From JACOMS01 sp964352785 (GTDB lineage Bacteria; Pseudomonadota; Alphaproteobacteria; Caulobacterales; Maricaulaceae): 64,000 nucleotides of DNA. The stretch is taken from the NCBI GenBank assembly GCA_964352785.1, contig CAYGTI010000010.1:46296-110295 (forward strand). The letters run 5' to 3'. A model generated the notes under the pieces. It was not told where the DNA came from. It saw nothing but the letters and a program-made list of their open reading frames with translations, and did no database searches. The position numbers and the translations under genes are program-made. Positions within the stretch are counted from its first letter, which is position 1, and the number at the start of each line of letters is the position of its first letter. Positions 8,240 through 17,518 of the stretch are shown one piece after another.

Positions 8240-9388
8240 ATGATGACTCAAAGTCTGCCGCTCCAAGGTGTTCGTATTATCGCGGTCGAGCAATATGGGG
8301 CAGGGCCATACGGGACACAGTTGCTTGCTGATCTCGGCGCAGAGGTGATCAAGGTCGAGAACCCGCTCACGGGCGGAGATGTCTCGCGGTTTGTTTCGCC
8401 GCACCTGATAGGTGATCAAGACAGTCAATTTTTTCAAACCTTTAACCGGAATAAAAAATCACTGTCGTTAGACCTTAAATCAGCCTCTGGCCGTGCGGCC
8501 TTTGATGAATTGGTCAAGACAGCGGATGCCGTGTCCAATAATTTACGTGGCGATCTTCCTGCCAAACTCAAGATTAATTACGCGTCACTTAAATCCCTTA
8601 ATCCCAAAATCGTTTGCGCGCATCTCTCAGCCTATGGCCGGGGCAATAGCCGCGAGGCGTGGCCGGGATATGACTACTTGATGCAGGCCGAGGCCGGGTT
8701 TTGCAGCGTGACAGGAGAGCCAGACGGCCCGCCAGTACGCTTTGGTCTGTCTATGGTGGATTTCATGACCGGGTCTATGTTTGCGACGGGATTAGTTGCG
8801 GCTGTATTTGGAGCTTATAGGACTGGTGAAGGCTGCGATATTGATGTCTCGCTATTTGATACAGCGCTGCATCAAACATCCTACCCTGCGACGTGGTATC
8901 TTAATGCGGGCGATGTGACCACACGCCAACCGCGCGGCGCGCACCCAGCGATTGTCCCGAGCCAGTTGATGGAAGCTGGCGATGGTTGGCTTATGTTTTG
9001 CTGCCAAACGCAAAAGTTTTGGGAGCGCCTTTGTGAGCGTTTGGGGCGGCCAGAATGGGTATCTGATACACGGTTTGTGACCGTCGAAGACCGACGCGCG
9101 AATCGGCAAACCGTCCAAGACGAGGTCGAGGCCGTGCTCAAAACCGATAGCGTGGCGCATTGGATGGAAAAGTTCGGCGGGTACGTTCCCGCCGCACCTG
9201 TCTATAACATCGCTCAAGCGCTGGATAATCCTTATGTCGCCGAGATTGAGATGGTCTATCAGGACGCTCATCCCGATATGAAAGACGGTATCCGCTTGCT
9301 CTCCTCACCCTATAAACATAACGGACAGCGCCTCAAAGGCGGTATTGCGCCGGAGCTTGGTGCCCACACGGACGAGCTTCTCAGATGA
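8240..9388 (+). CDS. CaiB/BaiF CoA-transferase family protein (first copy)
   Basis: The 382-residue type III CoA-transferase has the N-terminal VEQYGAGPYGTQLLADLGAEVIKVE pattern in parts, the GYDYLMQAEAG helix, and the catalytic Asp174 in MVDFMTG that forms the acyl-anhydride/CoA thioester. These enzymes move CoA between carboxylates, for example succinyl-CoA to itaconate or mesaconate. It follows the dehydrogenase by 6 bases and its stop overlaps the next CaiB start (ATGA). The acceptor acid is unknown. Confidence 0.92.
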   Translation: MMTQSLPLQGVRIIAVEQYGAGPYGTQLLADLGAEVIKVENPLTGGDVSRFVSPHLIGDQDSQFFQTFNRNKKSLSLDLKSASGRAAFDELVKTADAVSNNLRGDLPAKLKINYASLKSLNPKIVCAHLSAYGRGNSREAWPGYDYLMQAEAGFCSVTGEPDGPPVRFGLSMVDFMTGSMFATGLVAAVFGAYRTGEGCDIDVSLFDTALHQTSYPATWYLNAGDVTTRQPRGAHPAIVPSQLMEAGDGWLMFCCQTQKFWERLCERLGRPEWVSDTRFVTVEDRRANRQTVQDEVEAVLKTDSVAHWMEKFGGYVPAAPVYNIAQALDNPYVAEIEMVYQDAHPDMKDGIRLLSSPYKHNGQRLKGGIAPELGAHTDELLR

Positions 9389-10488
9389 AGCTTGAAGGCG
9401 TCAAAGTCCTTGATCTCTCGGCGTTCTTGCCGGGCCCGCATATGACCATGATGATGGCTGATCACGGGGCTGACGTTGTGATGGTGGAGCCGGATAATGG
9501 GGTTGGCGAGCCCACCCGCCATATGGGCGAAACCTACAAAGACGGAACGTCTGTGTGGTTTGCCAACATAGCGCGCGGCAAAAAGAGTTACAAAGTTAAT
9601 CTAAAAAACAAGATTGAGCACGCGAATTTTATAAGACTTGCAACCGAAGCGGATGTTTTTGTAGAGGCGTTTCGCCCCGGCGTCGCGGCCCGTCTTGGCG
9701 TAGATTATGAGGCGATCAAAGCCGTTAATCCCGGTATTATTTATTGTTCCATCTCGGCCTTTGGGCAGAACGGCCGCTACAAAGATAAACCGGCTCATGA
9801 TCTGGTTGTTCAGGCTATGGCAGGGACAGCAGACCTGACGCGCGGCATGGACGGCGCGCCCGCCTTAACGGCCATGCCGAGCGCAGATATGACGGCGTCG
9901 TTGCATGCGTTGTCAGGCATCATCATGGCGCTTTACAGGCGCACGGAAACAGGCCAAGGCGATTATCTCGACATCTCAATGTATGACAGTCTTCTGTCGT
10001 GGGTGCCGAATGTTACCGGGTCAGTGTTTGCCGAGGATAAAGCACCGGATCGGGCCGTTATGCGAAGTTTTGGCGGTAATGCCTTTGTCAATATTTATGA
10101 AACCCAAGACGCTGGCCATATCGTTTTAGGCGGTAGCGAGCCGAAATTTGTGAGCAACTTACTCAGTGCCCTTGGCGGCGAAACACTCATCCTCGAAATG
10201 AAAAAACCAGACGGGCAACAGCGCGCTGTTAAGGCGTTTCTGAAAGAGACTTTTGCATCCAAGCCGCAAAAAGAATGGGAAAACTTACTGCAGAATATTG
10301 ACTGTTGCTGGTCAACACTACGCACGCTTCACCACTCGTTGACAGAACCCGGAGCGCCTGTGACCCGCGATTCCAAGGGTCGCTCGCATATCCACAATCC
10401 CATCCTGTTTAGCCGGGAACCCGCGCAGCTCTCATTCGATCTGCCAGATTTTGGCGCGCATACGAATGCACTTAAGGACGGTTTTTAA
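9385..10488 (+). CDS. CaiB/BaiF CoA-transferase family protein (second copy)
   Basis: A second, clearly divergent type III CoA-transferase of 367 residues. It retains LDLSAFLPGPHMTMMMAD near the N-terminus, KPAHDLVVQAMAG at about 135-147, and the catalytic Asp168 (PSADMTA). Two unlike copies in tandem suggest either two CoA-transfer steps or a heteromer. The TAATG junction with the next gene (10486-10490) implies coupled translation. It belongs to the coupled run that extends to the PaaK-like ligase. Confidence 0.9.
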   Translation: MKLEGVKVLDLSAFLPGPHMTMMMADHGADVVMVEPDNGVGEPTRHMGETYKDGTSVWFANIARGKKSYKVNLKNKIEHANFIRLATEADVFVEAFRPGVAARLGVDYEAIKAVNPGIIYCSISAFGQNGRYKDKPAHDLVVQAMAGTADLTRGMDGAPALTAMPSADMTASLHALSGIIMALYRRTETGQGDYLDISMYDSLLSWVPNVTGSVFAEDKAPDRAVMRSFGGNAFVNIYETQDAGHIVLGGSEPKFVSNLLSALGGETLILEMKKPDGQQRAVKAFLKETFASKPQKEWENLLQNIDCCWSTLRTLHHSLTEPGAPVTRDSKGRSHIHNPILFSREPAQLSFDLPDFGAHTNALKDGF

Positions 10489-11060
10489 TGCCGCGTTTGC
10501 CCCAACTCCCACGCACAGATGTTCCGGATGAGGCTAAGCCTTTGTTCCAATTTGCTAAAAACATGATGGGGTTTACGCCGAATGACGCTTATGACATGGC
10601 GCGAAATCCCGGCATTTTAAATGGCGTCGCCGCTATGTGCGGGGCAGTTTACGCGCCGGGTAAAGTTGACGGCGGTCTCAAACGTCTCATCGGTTATATC
10701 GCGTCAACTGCGGCAGGGTGTAAATATTGCCAAGTTCACACAGCGTACGGCGCGCATGAGCAAGGGCTGGATGAAGATAAAATCCGCGCCGCTTGGGAGT
10801 ATGAAAGCTCGCCGTTGTTTAGCGTAGCCGAGAGAGCCGCGCTTAGGGTGGCGCAAAGCGGCGCATCCAGCCCCGCAGATGTTTCAGACGAAGAGTTCGC
10901 TGATTTGCGAGCGTATTTTAGTGACGATCAAATCGTCGAAATTGTCGCCGTGATTGCCATGTTTGGATTTTTAAACCGCTGGAATTCTATCATGGACACA
11001 GGTCTAGAGGATATACCCATGGCATTTGTAGCCAAAGCTGGGGTGAAAACGACGCCGTGA
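10488..11060 (+). CDS. Carboxymuconolactone decarboxylase/AhpD-like family protein
   Basis: The 190-residue all-helical protein carries CKYCQVHTAYGAHEQGL with Cys78, Cys81 and His84, the CxxCxxH redox/proton-relay motif of the AhpD-like branch of the carboxymuconolactone decarboxylase family. Members are peroxidase adaptors, decarboxylases or proteins of unknown role in catabolic operons. The Cys pair makes a redox function more likely than simple decarboxylation. It sits between the CoA-transferases and the lipoprotein, overlapping both. Confidence 0.85.
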   Translation: MPRLPQLPRTDVPDEAKPLFQFAKNMMGFTPNDAYDMARNPGILNGVAAMCGAVYAPGKVDGGLKRLIGYIASTAAGCKYCQVHTAYGAHEQGLDEDKIRAAWEYESSPLFSVAERAALRVAQSGASSPADVSDEEFADLRAYFSDDQIVEIVAVIAMFGFLNRWNSIMDTGLEDIPMAFVAKAGVKTTP

Positions 11061-12100
11061 ATATCTTGACTAAAGCCCTTATTTTTTTAAGCTTATTGGC
11101 GTTTTTGACCGGATGCGGACAGGCCCTCAAAGAGCCACCATTGATAACGGCGCGGGTAAAAGAAGCTGTCTGGGTGGATCTATCAAAACGTGATAAGCTA
11201 GAAGCGATCACGGATCAGCCTTGGCATGAGGTTGCGATAAATGTCTCCGACTTTGATGATATTGCGCCGCTTTTCACGCAAATTGGTCAGTATGAAACGA
11301 TCGATCAAGGGTATTTATTCCGGTTACTGCGCGCGCCAGGCACGGATGGCGGGTATATTCGTTTGCAGAAAATAAGTAGTGCCGCAAAACCGGCCCGGCC
11401 CGCCAGCAGCCTGGCTTGGGATAAGGGGTGTTATTTTTCGCTCATGATGCGCGCCAAAAATCTTGAGAGTATTATTCAAGACGCCGCCTCGCTGGGATGG
11501 GTGCCACTGACCGAGATGGCTTATTTGGAATTTGGCCCGTCGAAATTACATATCGTTGTTTTGACCCATACAAGCGGTTTACGCGTGCAGCTTTATGAAA
11601 GACTGACTACACCTCTCCCAGTTGGATTCCCAGAGTTCAAGCGTATATCACGCCCTTTTAACATCATGCAGATGGTCGAAGACCGCGATGCCGGCTATGA
11701 ATTTTTTCAGCAAAAATTGGGCTTCGATACATTTTTCTACGGCCCGCCTTATGTCTCTGAGACCGCGGAGGTTATGCCGCTCGGACTGCCGCGTGAGCTC
11801 ACAACAACCATACCTTATAAAACGGCTATTATGACGCCAAAAGCCGGATTGGAATGGGGGCGTATGGAAATGATTGATATTGAGAATATGCCCGGCGGCA
11901 TAAATTACTCTGGGCGCTGCAATATGGAACACACGGGTATCATATCCGTCAAATTTTTAGTCGATGACATAAGCGCGATTAGTCAAACTTTGCGGGCGCG
12001 CGGCGTTGACTTCACGCGGGCGTGGCCGCGTGTCATAAGCCTTAAAACACCCGATGGTGCAAATATCGAGTTTGCTGAAAAAAGCACAGAGGCGCCATGA
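11057..12100 (+). CDS. Lipoprotein with glyoxalase/VOC-like domains
   Basis: The 347-residue protein starts at GTG 11057, which overlaps the preceding stop (GTGA). Residues 1-20 form a signal peptide ending in the lipobox LTGC (Cys20), so it should be lipid-anchored outside the cytoplasm. The rest contains two stretches resembling VOC beta-alpha-beta modules. One starts at about 54 (WHEVAINVSDFDDI). The other starts at about 202 (FNIMQMVEDRDAGYEFFQQK) and ends in KTPDGANIEFAE. Metal ligands cannot be assigned with confidence. A periplasmic VOC protein inside a cytoplasmic acyl-CoA operon is unusual and may bind or process the substrate before uptake. The stop overlaps the next start (ATGA). 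Confidence 0.78.
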   Translation: MNILTKALIFLSLLAFLTGCGQALKEPPLITARVKEAVWVDLSKRDKLEAITDQPWHEVAINVSDFDDIAPLFTQIGQYETIDQGYLFRLLRAPGTDGGYIRLQKISSAAKPARPASSLAWDKGCYFSLMMRAKNLESIIQDAASLGWVPLTEMAYLEFGPSKLHIVVLTHTSGLRVQLYERLTTPLPVGFPEFKRISRPFNIMQMVEDRDAGYEFFQQKLGFDTFFYGPPYVSETAEVMPLGLPRELTTTIPYKTAIMTPKAGLEWGRMEMIDIENMPGGINYSGRCNMEHTGIISVKFLVDDISAISQTLRARGVDFTRAWPRVISLKTPDGANIEFAEKSTEAP

Positions 12101-13383
12101 CGATTACAGAGCGTCTTATTCCTATTTTACGCCGTCCAATCACGAAGATTGATCGGCAGCGCGCTGCATTGCTCTTGTTGGACTGGACGGGCTGCGCTGT
12201 CGCGGGCCGCGCAGAACCCGCCGGAGAGAAAATCGCTGCAGCGTTCCCAAGCGAGATCGGTCATTGCACGCGTATTGGAAGTTCGGGTGCTAGTCCACTT
12301 ATGGCGGCATTGCATAATGGATGCCTCGGAAATGTTCTTGAAATGGACGACGTAGATCGCCAAGCGGTCTTGCATGCTGCGCCAACGATTATACCTGCCG
12401 CCTTGGCGACGGCGCAGCATACTGGCGCGAGCGCAGCGGATTTTTTGGAGGCTATTGTCATTGGCTATGAGGCGACCATCCGTATTGGCCGCGCGGTTGG
12501 CGCGGGTCATTATGCCTATTGGCACAACACCGCCACATGTGGTCCTTTCGGCGCTGCGGTAGCGGCTTGCTACTTGCTAGAAGGAAGTGATCCTGTTTCG
12601 GCGTTAGGCCTTGCGGGTACTCAGGCCGCAGGTCTCTGGCAGACGCGGCACGAACCGGGCTCTATGGCCAAGCAGCTTCACGCGGGTCATGCTGCCCATG
12701 CGGGCGTGCTTGCGGCCATGCTGTCAGCGCAAGGGTTTCAAGGTCCGCGAACCATTCTGGAGGGCGAGCAGGGCTTCTTTGCTGCCATGTGCCCCGGTGC
12801 TAACCCTGAAGATGTGTTGATAAATCCTGTTGCCGGCTGGCTCATCCATGAAACGAGTATTAAACCTTACCCCGCTTGCCGACATGCTCACCCAGCCATT
12901 GACGCGGCACTTAAAGCTGAGTTGGTTGACGGCCCGATTATTATTGAAACCTATTCCGATGCCGTAAAATTTTGTGACCGGCCTCACCCTCACGCGGGAG
13001 TACAAGCAAAATTTTCGCTGCAACATGCTGTGGCTTATACGCTTTTATTTGGCGCGCCTAACCTAAGTGATTTTTCAAATGAGGCATTGGCAAAGACAAA
13101 AAATTTACGCGAGCGCATCAAAGTCACATCAACCGAGCGGTTCAACTCTGTTTATCCCGCGCATTATGGCGCGGCTGTATTAATTGGCGGGCAGCGTTAT
13201 GAGGCCGTTGATGCGTATGGTGACCTTGAAAACCCGATGCCGGAGCGCGCAATTATGGATAAAGCGATGATGTTGATGGCCTACGGCGGAATGTCTGCGA
13301 GTAGAGCAAAAGATACGGCCAACGCGGCTTTAAACTTAACAGGTGGCGGTATGCTACAAACTTTTGTTAGGGCACTCTCATGA
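12097..13383 (+). CDS. MmgE/PrpD family protein (first copy)
   Basis: This 428-residue protein has the MmgE/PrpD helical domain with LLLDWTGCAVAGRAEPAGEK near 26-45, the conserved NGCLGNVLEMDD patch at about 74-85, and KPYPACRHAHPAIDAAL at about 254-270. The family includes 2-methylcitrate dehydratase (PrpD), cis-aconitate decarboxylase and iminodisuccinate epimerase, all acting on polycarboxylates without a metal cofactor. The exact reaction cannot be read from sequence. It is translationally coupled to both neighbours and precedes a second family member. Confidence 0.88.
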   Translation: MTITERLIPILRRPITKIDRQRAALLLLDWTGCAVAGRAEPAGEKIAAAFPSEIGHCTRIGSSGASPLMAALHNGCLGNVLEMDDVDRQAVLHAAPTIIPAALATAQHTGASAADFLEAIVIGYEATIRIGRAVGAGHYAYWHNTATCGPFGAAVAACYLLEGSDPVSALGLAGTQAAGLWQTRHEPGSMAKQLHAGHAAHAGVLAAMLSAQGFQGPRTILEGEQGFFAAMCPGANPEDVLINPVAGWLIHETSIKPYPACRHAHPAIDAALKAELVDGPIIIETYSDAVKFCDRPHPHAGVQAKFSLQHAVAYTLLFGAPNLSDFSNEALAKTKNLRERIKVTSTERFNSVYPAHYGAAVLIGGQRYEAVDAYGDLENPMPERAIMDKAMMLMAYGGMSASRAKDTANAALNLTGGGMLQTFVRALS

Positions 13384-14744
13384 GCGAGATAAGCCGTGTT
13401 TTCGCTGCGTATGCTCTTGGAAAAAATGATTTTTCGAATGCGGCAAAAGCTTCCGCCAAGACGTTTATGCTGGACAGTCTCGGCGTAGGTATCGCTGGAT
13501 CGAAAGCGCCATTTTCTGATGCAATTTTCAATACGGTTTTAGGGTGGGGCGCGGGCGGCGATGTCCATGTGTGGGGACGCAGGGTGAAACTCCCGGCGGC
13601 CAGCGCGGCCTATCTGAACGGGTTTCAAATTCACGGCATGGAGTATGATTGCGTCCACGAGCCCGCCGTCGTTCATCCCATGGCGACAATTTTTGCAGCT
13701 CTATCAGCCGAAGCCGAGTCAAAAAACCTATCCGGCAAGGCGTTGCTAGAAGCTGTGATTGTGGCTGTTGATGTCGCTGTAGAATTGGGCGTCGCGGCCA
13801 CAACGGGGCTAAAGTTTTTCCGCCCGGCGACCGCTGGATTGTTTGGGGCAACGCTGGGTATAGCGCGAATGCGCGGGTTTGATGAGGAGACGGCCTTATC
13901 AGCCATGGGCTGCGCGCTCGCGCAATGTGCGGGCGTGATGCAAGCGCATGTTGAGGGTAAGCCCACACTGCCCGCACAAATCGCGGGCGCCGCGCGGGCG
14001 GCGATTGTCGCCTGTGATTTGGCGGAAAACGGACTGGATGGTCCAATATCTTCGCTCGAGGGGCCATATGGTTATTTTGCCATGTTCGAAGGTGCGGCGG
14101 ATATATCCGCTGCGGCGGCCCGCATTGGCAAAGTTCACCGTATCACCGAGGTGAGTTGGAAGCCGTTCCCGACGGGCCGCGCGGCGCAAGGCGGGATTGT
14201 CCTTATACAAAAACTTATCGCCCAAGGCCTGAGCGCCGAAAACCTTGAAGCTCTGACACTTTCCGCGCCGCCCATCATCCCAAGGCTTGTTGACCGGCCT
14301 ATGACAGACCGTATGAGCGCCAATTATGCGCGCTTGTGCTTTCCCTATCTGGCAGCAATTACGGTGATGCGCGGCACGGTCGGGCTGGCGGATTTTGCGC
14401 CAAAAGACCTGCATAACCCTGACATATTAGCGCTATCCCAGAAAATTCATATGCAAACAAATACTGTGACTGACCCGGCAGAATTTATCCCGCAAAGCAT
14501 GTTTGCAAAGCTTAATGATGGACGCGTAATAGAGGCCAGCATTGATAAGCTGTTTGGTTCACCCGCTGATCCACTGTCACGTCTTCAGCATTTGACAAAA
14601 TTTAGACAATGCACAGCCTTCGGTTTGCGTGATGTCAATGCGGCGGGTACCGCAGACAGGTTGATTGCTCTTATAGGGAATATAATCAGCGCGCCGTCGT
14701 GCCGGGATATGTTTCAAATTGCCAGCGAAGGGATACACGGCTGA
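13380..14744 (+). CDS. MmgE/PrpD family protein (second copy)
   Basis: A 454-residue paralogue of the preceding protein with the same helical domain (TFMLDSLGVGIAGSKAP at about 28-44, NGFQIHGMEYDCVHEPAVVHP at about 80-100 in parts) and the WKPFPTGRAAQGG segment where the first copy has KPYPACRHAHP. The active-site surroundings differ, so the two need not catalyse the same step; a heterodimer is possible because MmgE/PrpD proteins are dimers. Start overlaps the previous stop (ATGA) and the stop overlaps the ligase start (TGATG). Confidence 0.88.
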   Translation: MSEISRVFAAYALGKNDFSNAAKASAKTFMLDSLGVGIAGSKAPFSDAIFNTVLGWGAGGDVHVWGRRVKLPAASAAYLNGFQIHGMEYDCVHEPAVVHPMATIFAALSAEAESKNLSGKALLEAVIVAVDVAVELGVAATTGLKFFRPATAGLFGATLGIARMRGFDEETALSAMGCALAQCAGVMQAHVEGKPTLPAQIAGAARAAIVACDLAENGLDGPISSLEGPYGYFAMFEGAADISAAAARIGKVHRITEVSWKPFPTGRAAQGGIVLIQKLIAQGLSAENLEALTLSAPPIIPRLVDRPMTDRMSANYARLCFPYLAAITVMRGTVGLADFAPKDLHNPDILALSQKIHMQTNTVTDPAEFIPQSMFAKLNDGRVIEASIDKLFGSPADPLSRLQHLTKFRQCTAFGLRDVNAAGTADRLIALIGNIISAPSCRDMFQIASEGIHG

Positions 14745-16129
14745 TGCACCGCACGTATTTTGACTGTATCGATGCGGACAAAATTCGCGCCGATCATCCG
14801 ATCGGGGACGAGTTTTTATCGTTCGCAAGAAACACTAGCCGCGATGAGCTGTTCGCTCACCAAGACAGGCTGTTTCGCTCGTGCTTAGTGCGGGCTTGGA
14901 AAATCCCATTTTATCAACGCCTTTGGGGCGGTGCCGGACTTCAGCCGGGTGATATTGATGGACTGAAAGATATTACCAAACTCCCGACCTTTGATAAATC
15001 TGATATTATGGATTCTATTGCGCAAAATCCGCCGTTTGGTGATTTTGCTGGACTTGAGACCTATGCGGATAATGATCGGCCACCTGTTAAGTTTCACACA
15101 ACTTCAGGCACAACAGGCCGTCCGCAAGTGCTGATTTTCGGCCCAAAATCCCGCGAGGTGCAAAACCTGCTTTTAGGACGGCTTTATCACATGCAAGGCA
15201 TTGGGCTGGGTGATGTCGTCCACTCTGTCTATGGTCACGGGCCGATTAATGGCGGTCATTATATTCGCGAGGCTGTCACCCATTGGTCACAGGCCATGTT
15301 TGTCTCGGCGGGTACAGGTATTGAAACCCGCTCGGTCAAGCAGGTGCAAATGATGAAAGAGTTTGGCGCAACCGTGATTGTCGGCTTTGCGGATTACATT
15401 AAAAAACTGGCGGCCGTTGCCCGCGAAGCGGGGATCGAGCCAGGTATTGATATTCCAGTCCGGCGCATCTCGGGCCATCTTGGACGCGAGGATAAACAAG
15501 CTTTGTCCGAAATGTGGGGCGGGGCAAAATGCTACGATTGGTACGGGGTCGGCGATACGGGCGCGATTGCAGGTGAGGGCCCCGATCAAGATGGACTCTA
15601 CGTCATGGAAGACGCGCAATATTTAGAGATTTGCGATATTGATACGGGCAAGGCGGTCAAAGATGGCGGCGAGGGCGACATGGTCTGTACCTGCCTGTTC
15701 AAAGATGATGTCTATCCTATCATCCGGTTCAACACCCACGATGTCAGCGCCGTGCGCACAGGGGTATCGTCTTTGGGTCTGAACTACCGCCGCATCGAAG
15801 GTTTTTTGGGCCGCTCGGATAATATGGTCAAACTGCGCGGTATTAATATATTTCCGCATGCTATGGGGCCGATCCTTGAGGATGTTGACGGATTTGGCGG
15901 AGAGTTTTACTGTCGAGTCGAACGGGATCACGCTGGGAGAGACGATATGACAGTAGTCGCGGAATGTGAGAGGCCAAGCGAGGCTTTGACAAAGCAGTTT
16001 GAATCTAAGCTTAAATCCAGCCTCGGTATTGCCGTCTCGGTTGACCTAAAACCTATGGGCGGAACGGCGGACGTGACGCAGGTTGATGTTCGCCAAAAGC
16101 CGATACGGCTTGTCGATACGCGTTTCTAA
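14744..16129 (+). CDS. PaaK-like AMP-forming CoA ligase
   Basis: The 461-residue protein resembles phenylacetate-CoA ligase. It has the phosphate-binding TTSGTTGRP at 119-127, the YDWYGVGDTG adenine region, IIRFNTHD, and the C-terminal hinge with RIEGFLGRSDNMVKLRGINI. Such enzymes activate an aryl or alkyl acid to its CoA thioester using ATP. The ATG at 14744 overlaps the previous stop (TGATG); an upstream in-frame start at 14699 would lie inside the PrpD gene. This is the likely entry step for the free acid substrate of the cluster. The substrate is unknown. Confidence 0.88.
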   Translation: MHRTYFDCIDADKIRADHPIGDEFLSFARNTSRDELFAHQDRLFRSCLVRAWKIPFYQRLWGGAGLQPGDIDGLKDITKLPTFDKSDIMDSIAQNPPFGDFAGLETYADNDRPPVKFHTTSGTTGRPQVLIFGPKSREVQNLLLGRLYHMQGIGLGDVVHSVYGHGPINGGHYIREAVTHWSQAMFVSAGTGIETRSVKQVQMMKEFGATVIVGFADYIKKLAAVAREAGIEPGIDIPVRRISGHLGREDKQALSEMWGGAKCYDWYGVGDTGAIAGEGPDQDGLYVMEDAQYLEICDIDTGKAVKDGGEGDMVCTCLFKDDVYPIIRFNTHDVSAVRTGVSSLGLNYRRIEGFLGRSDNMVKLRGINIFPHAMGPILEDVDGFGGEFYCRVERDHAGRDDMTVVAECERPSEALTKQFESKLKSSLGIAVSVDLKPMGGTADVTQVDVRQKPIRLVDTRF

Positions 16130-16148
16130 GCGGGTGCAGGTCTAAGTC

Positions 16149-17477
16149 ATGGTAACGCGGCCTAATCCGGCCCGTGCAAGTATCGCCTCGTTGATAGGCT
16201 GGTTTTCGCGCGGGCAATGGACTCCTTCCGAGTATTTGCGCTATTGTTTGCGCCGCATTGAGGATGAAAACCCAAATATCGGCGCGGTGCTTGAGGTCTA
16301 TGAAGACGATGCCAGACTAGCTGCGGCTGCGGCCACGCGCCGATTTCGCGCGCGCCGCCCGACCTCATTTATGGACGGCATCCCTATTGGCGTCAAAGCC
16401 AACATCGCGGTCAAAGGCCGGGTCTGTCACGGCGGGATCAAAGCCTATGAAGATGCACTCGCGCCTGAGGATGCTAAAGTCATTCGTAACTTGCGCGCGG
16501 CCGGCGCAGTGATTTTATGCTTGCTGAATATGGAAGAAGGCGCGCTCGGCGCGGCGACAGATAATCCGTGGTTTGGCAAAACCTTTAACCCGCTGCGCGC
16601 AGGCTTTACGCCGGGCGGCTCATCTGGCGGATCAGCCGCGGCAGTAGCTTCCGGGTTTGTACCGGCGGCTCTTGGGACAGACACAATGGGCAGCGTGCGT
16701 ATTCCGTCGGCCTATTGCGGGCTGGTTGGACATAAGCCCTCTCGTGACCTTATCCCCAAAGACGGGGTGATGCCGCTTTCTACCACGCTGGACTGTGTTG
16801 GTCCTCATGTGCGAAGCCTCGAGGATGCTGCGATCATACTGCCGATTATGGCCGGAACTCGTCGTCCGTTTGATCTTAAAATTCAGGATAAAGTCCGTTT
16901 TTCGTGTATGCATATCCCAAAAGATATGGATATCGAGCCAGAGGTGCGCGCGGCTTTTACAACGCTCGCGGGTTGGCTGTCCGGTGAAGAGCTTATGGAG
17001 CGAGGTGCAGACGTTCTCGAAGGGTATGATTTTGGTCGCTACAGACGCGCGGGATTGCTCCTTAGTGAAACGGAGGGCGCGAAATATCATACGGAGCGCT
17101 ATACTCAAAATCCAGAAGGGTTTAGCGATCATTTCCAATCTATGATGAGTTGGGGCGTGCGCCAACCCTTAGAGAAAGTGAGAGGCGCCTATGCGATGGT
17201 CGCTCAGGCTGAAGTTTTAGCTCAAAGTGTTTTCAAAACAGCCGAGGTTATTCTTGCACCGACCGCCCCCCAAGAAGCTTTTAAATTCGGCGCGCCAATC
17301 CCGGCAGGCCAGGCGGATTTTACCGCCTTTGCCAATTTTGCGGGATTGCCTGCCTGCACGGTGCCCATTGGCAAAGGAAAAAACGGGCTTCCTATTGGGG
17401 TTCAAATCATCGGCCCACGAGGCCGCGATGAGTTCGTGCTGCAAGTTGCCGGACGCGTTCGGAGCTTGGTTGTTTAG
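16149..17477 (+). CDS. Amidase (amidase signature family)
   Basis: The 442-residue enzyme carries the complete Ser-cisSer-Lys triad: Lys83 in GVKANIAVKG, Ser158 in GGSSGGSAAAVASG, and Ser182 in DTMGSVRIPSA. The family hydrolyses carboxamides, allophanate or indoleacetamide-type substrates and also forms the GatA subunit. This protein is not GatA because the neighbours and C-terminus differ. It starts 19 bases after the ligase stop and closes the plus-strand run. With the PuuE-like gene it points to a nitrogen-containing substrate that is deamidated before activation, which is inference. Confidence 0.9.
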   Translation: MVTRPNPARASIASLIGWFSRGQWTPSEYLRYCLRRIEDENPNIGAVLEVYEDDARLAAAAATRRFRARRPTSFMDGIPIGVKANIAVKGRVCHGGIKAYEDALAPEDAKVIRNLRAAGAVILCLLNMEEGALGAATDNPWFGKTFNPLRAGFTPGGSSGGSAAAVASGFVPAALGTDTMGSVRIPSAYCGLVGHKPSRDLIPKDGVMPLSTTLDCVGPHVRSLEDAAIILPIMAGTRRPFDLKIQDKVRFSCMHIPKDMDIEPEVRAAFTTLAGWLSGEELMERGADVLEGYDFGRYRRAGLLLSETEGAKYHTERYTQNPEGFSDHFQSMMSWGVRQPLEKVRGAYAMVAQAEVLAQSVFKTAEVILAPTAPQEAFKFGAPIPAGQADFTAFANFAGLPACTVPIGKGKNGLPIGVQIIGPRGRDEFVLQVAGRVRSLVV

Positions 17478-17518
17478 CTGTTGTAACTAAAAACCATTTC
17501 GATCAAGATATCACTAGC

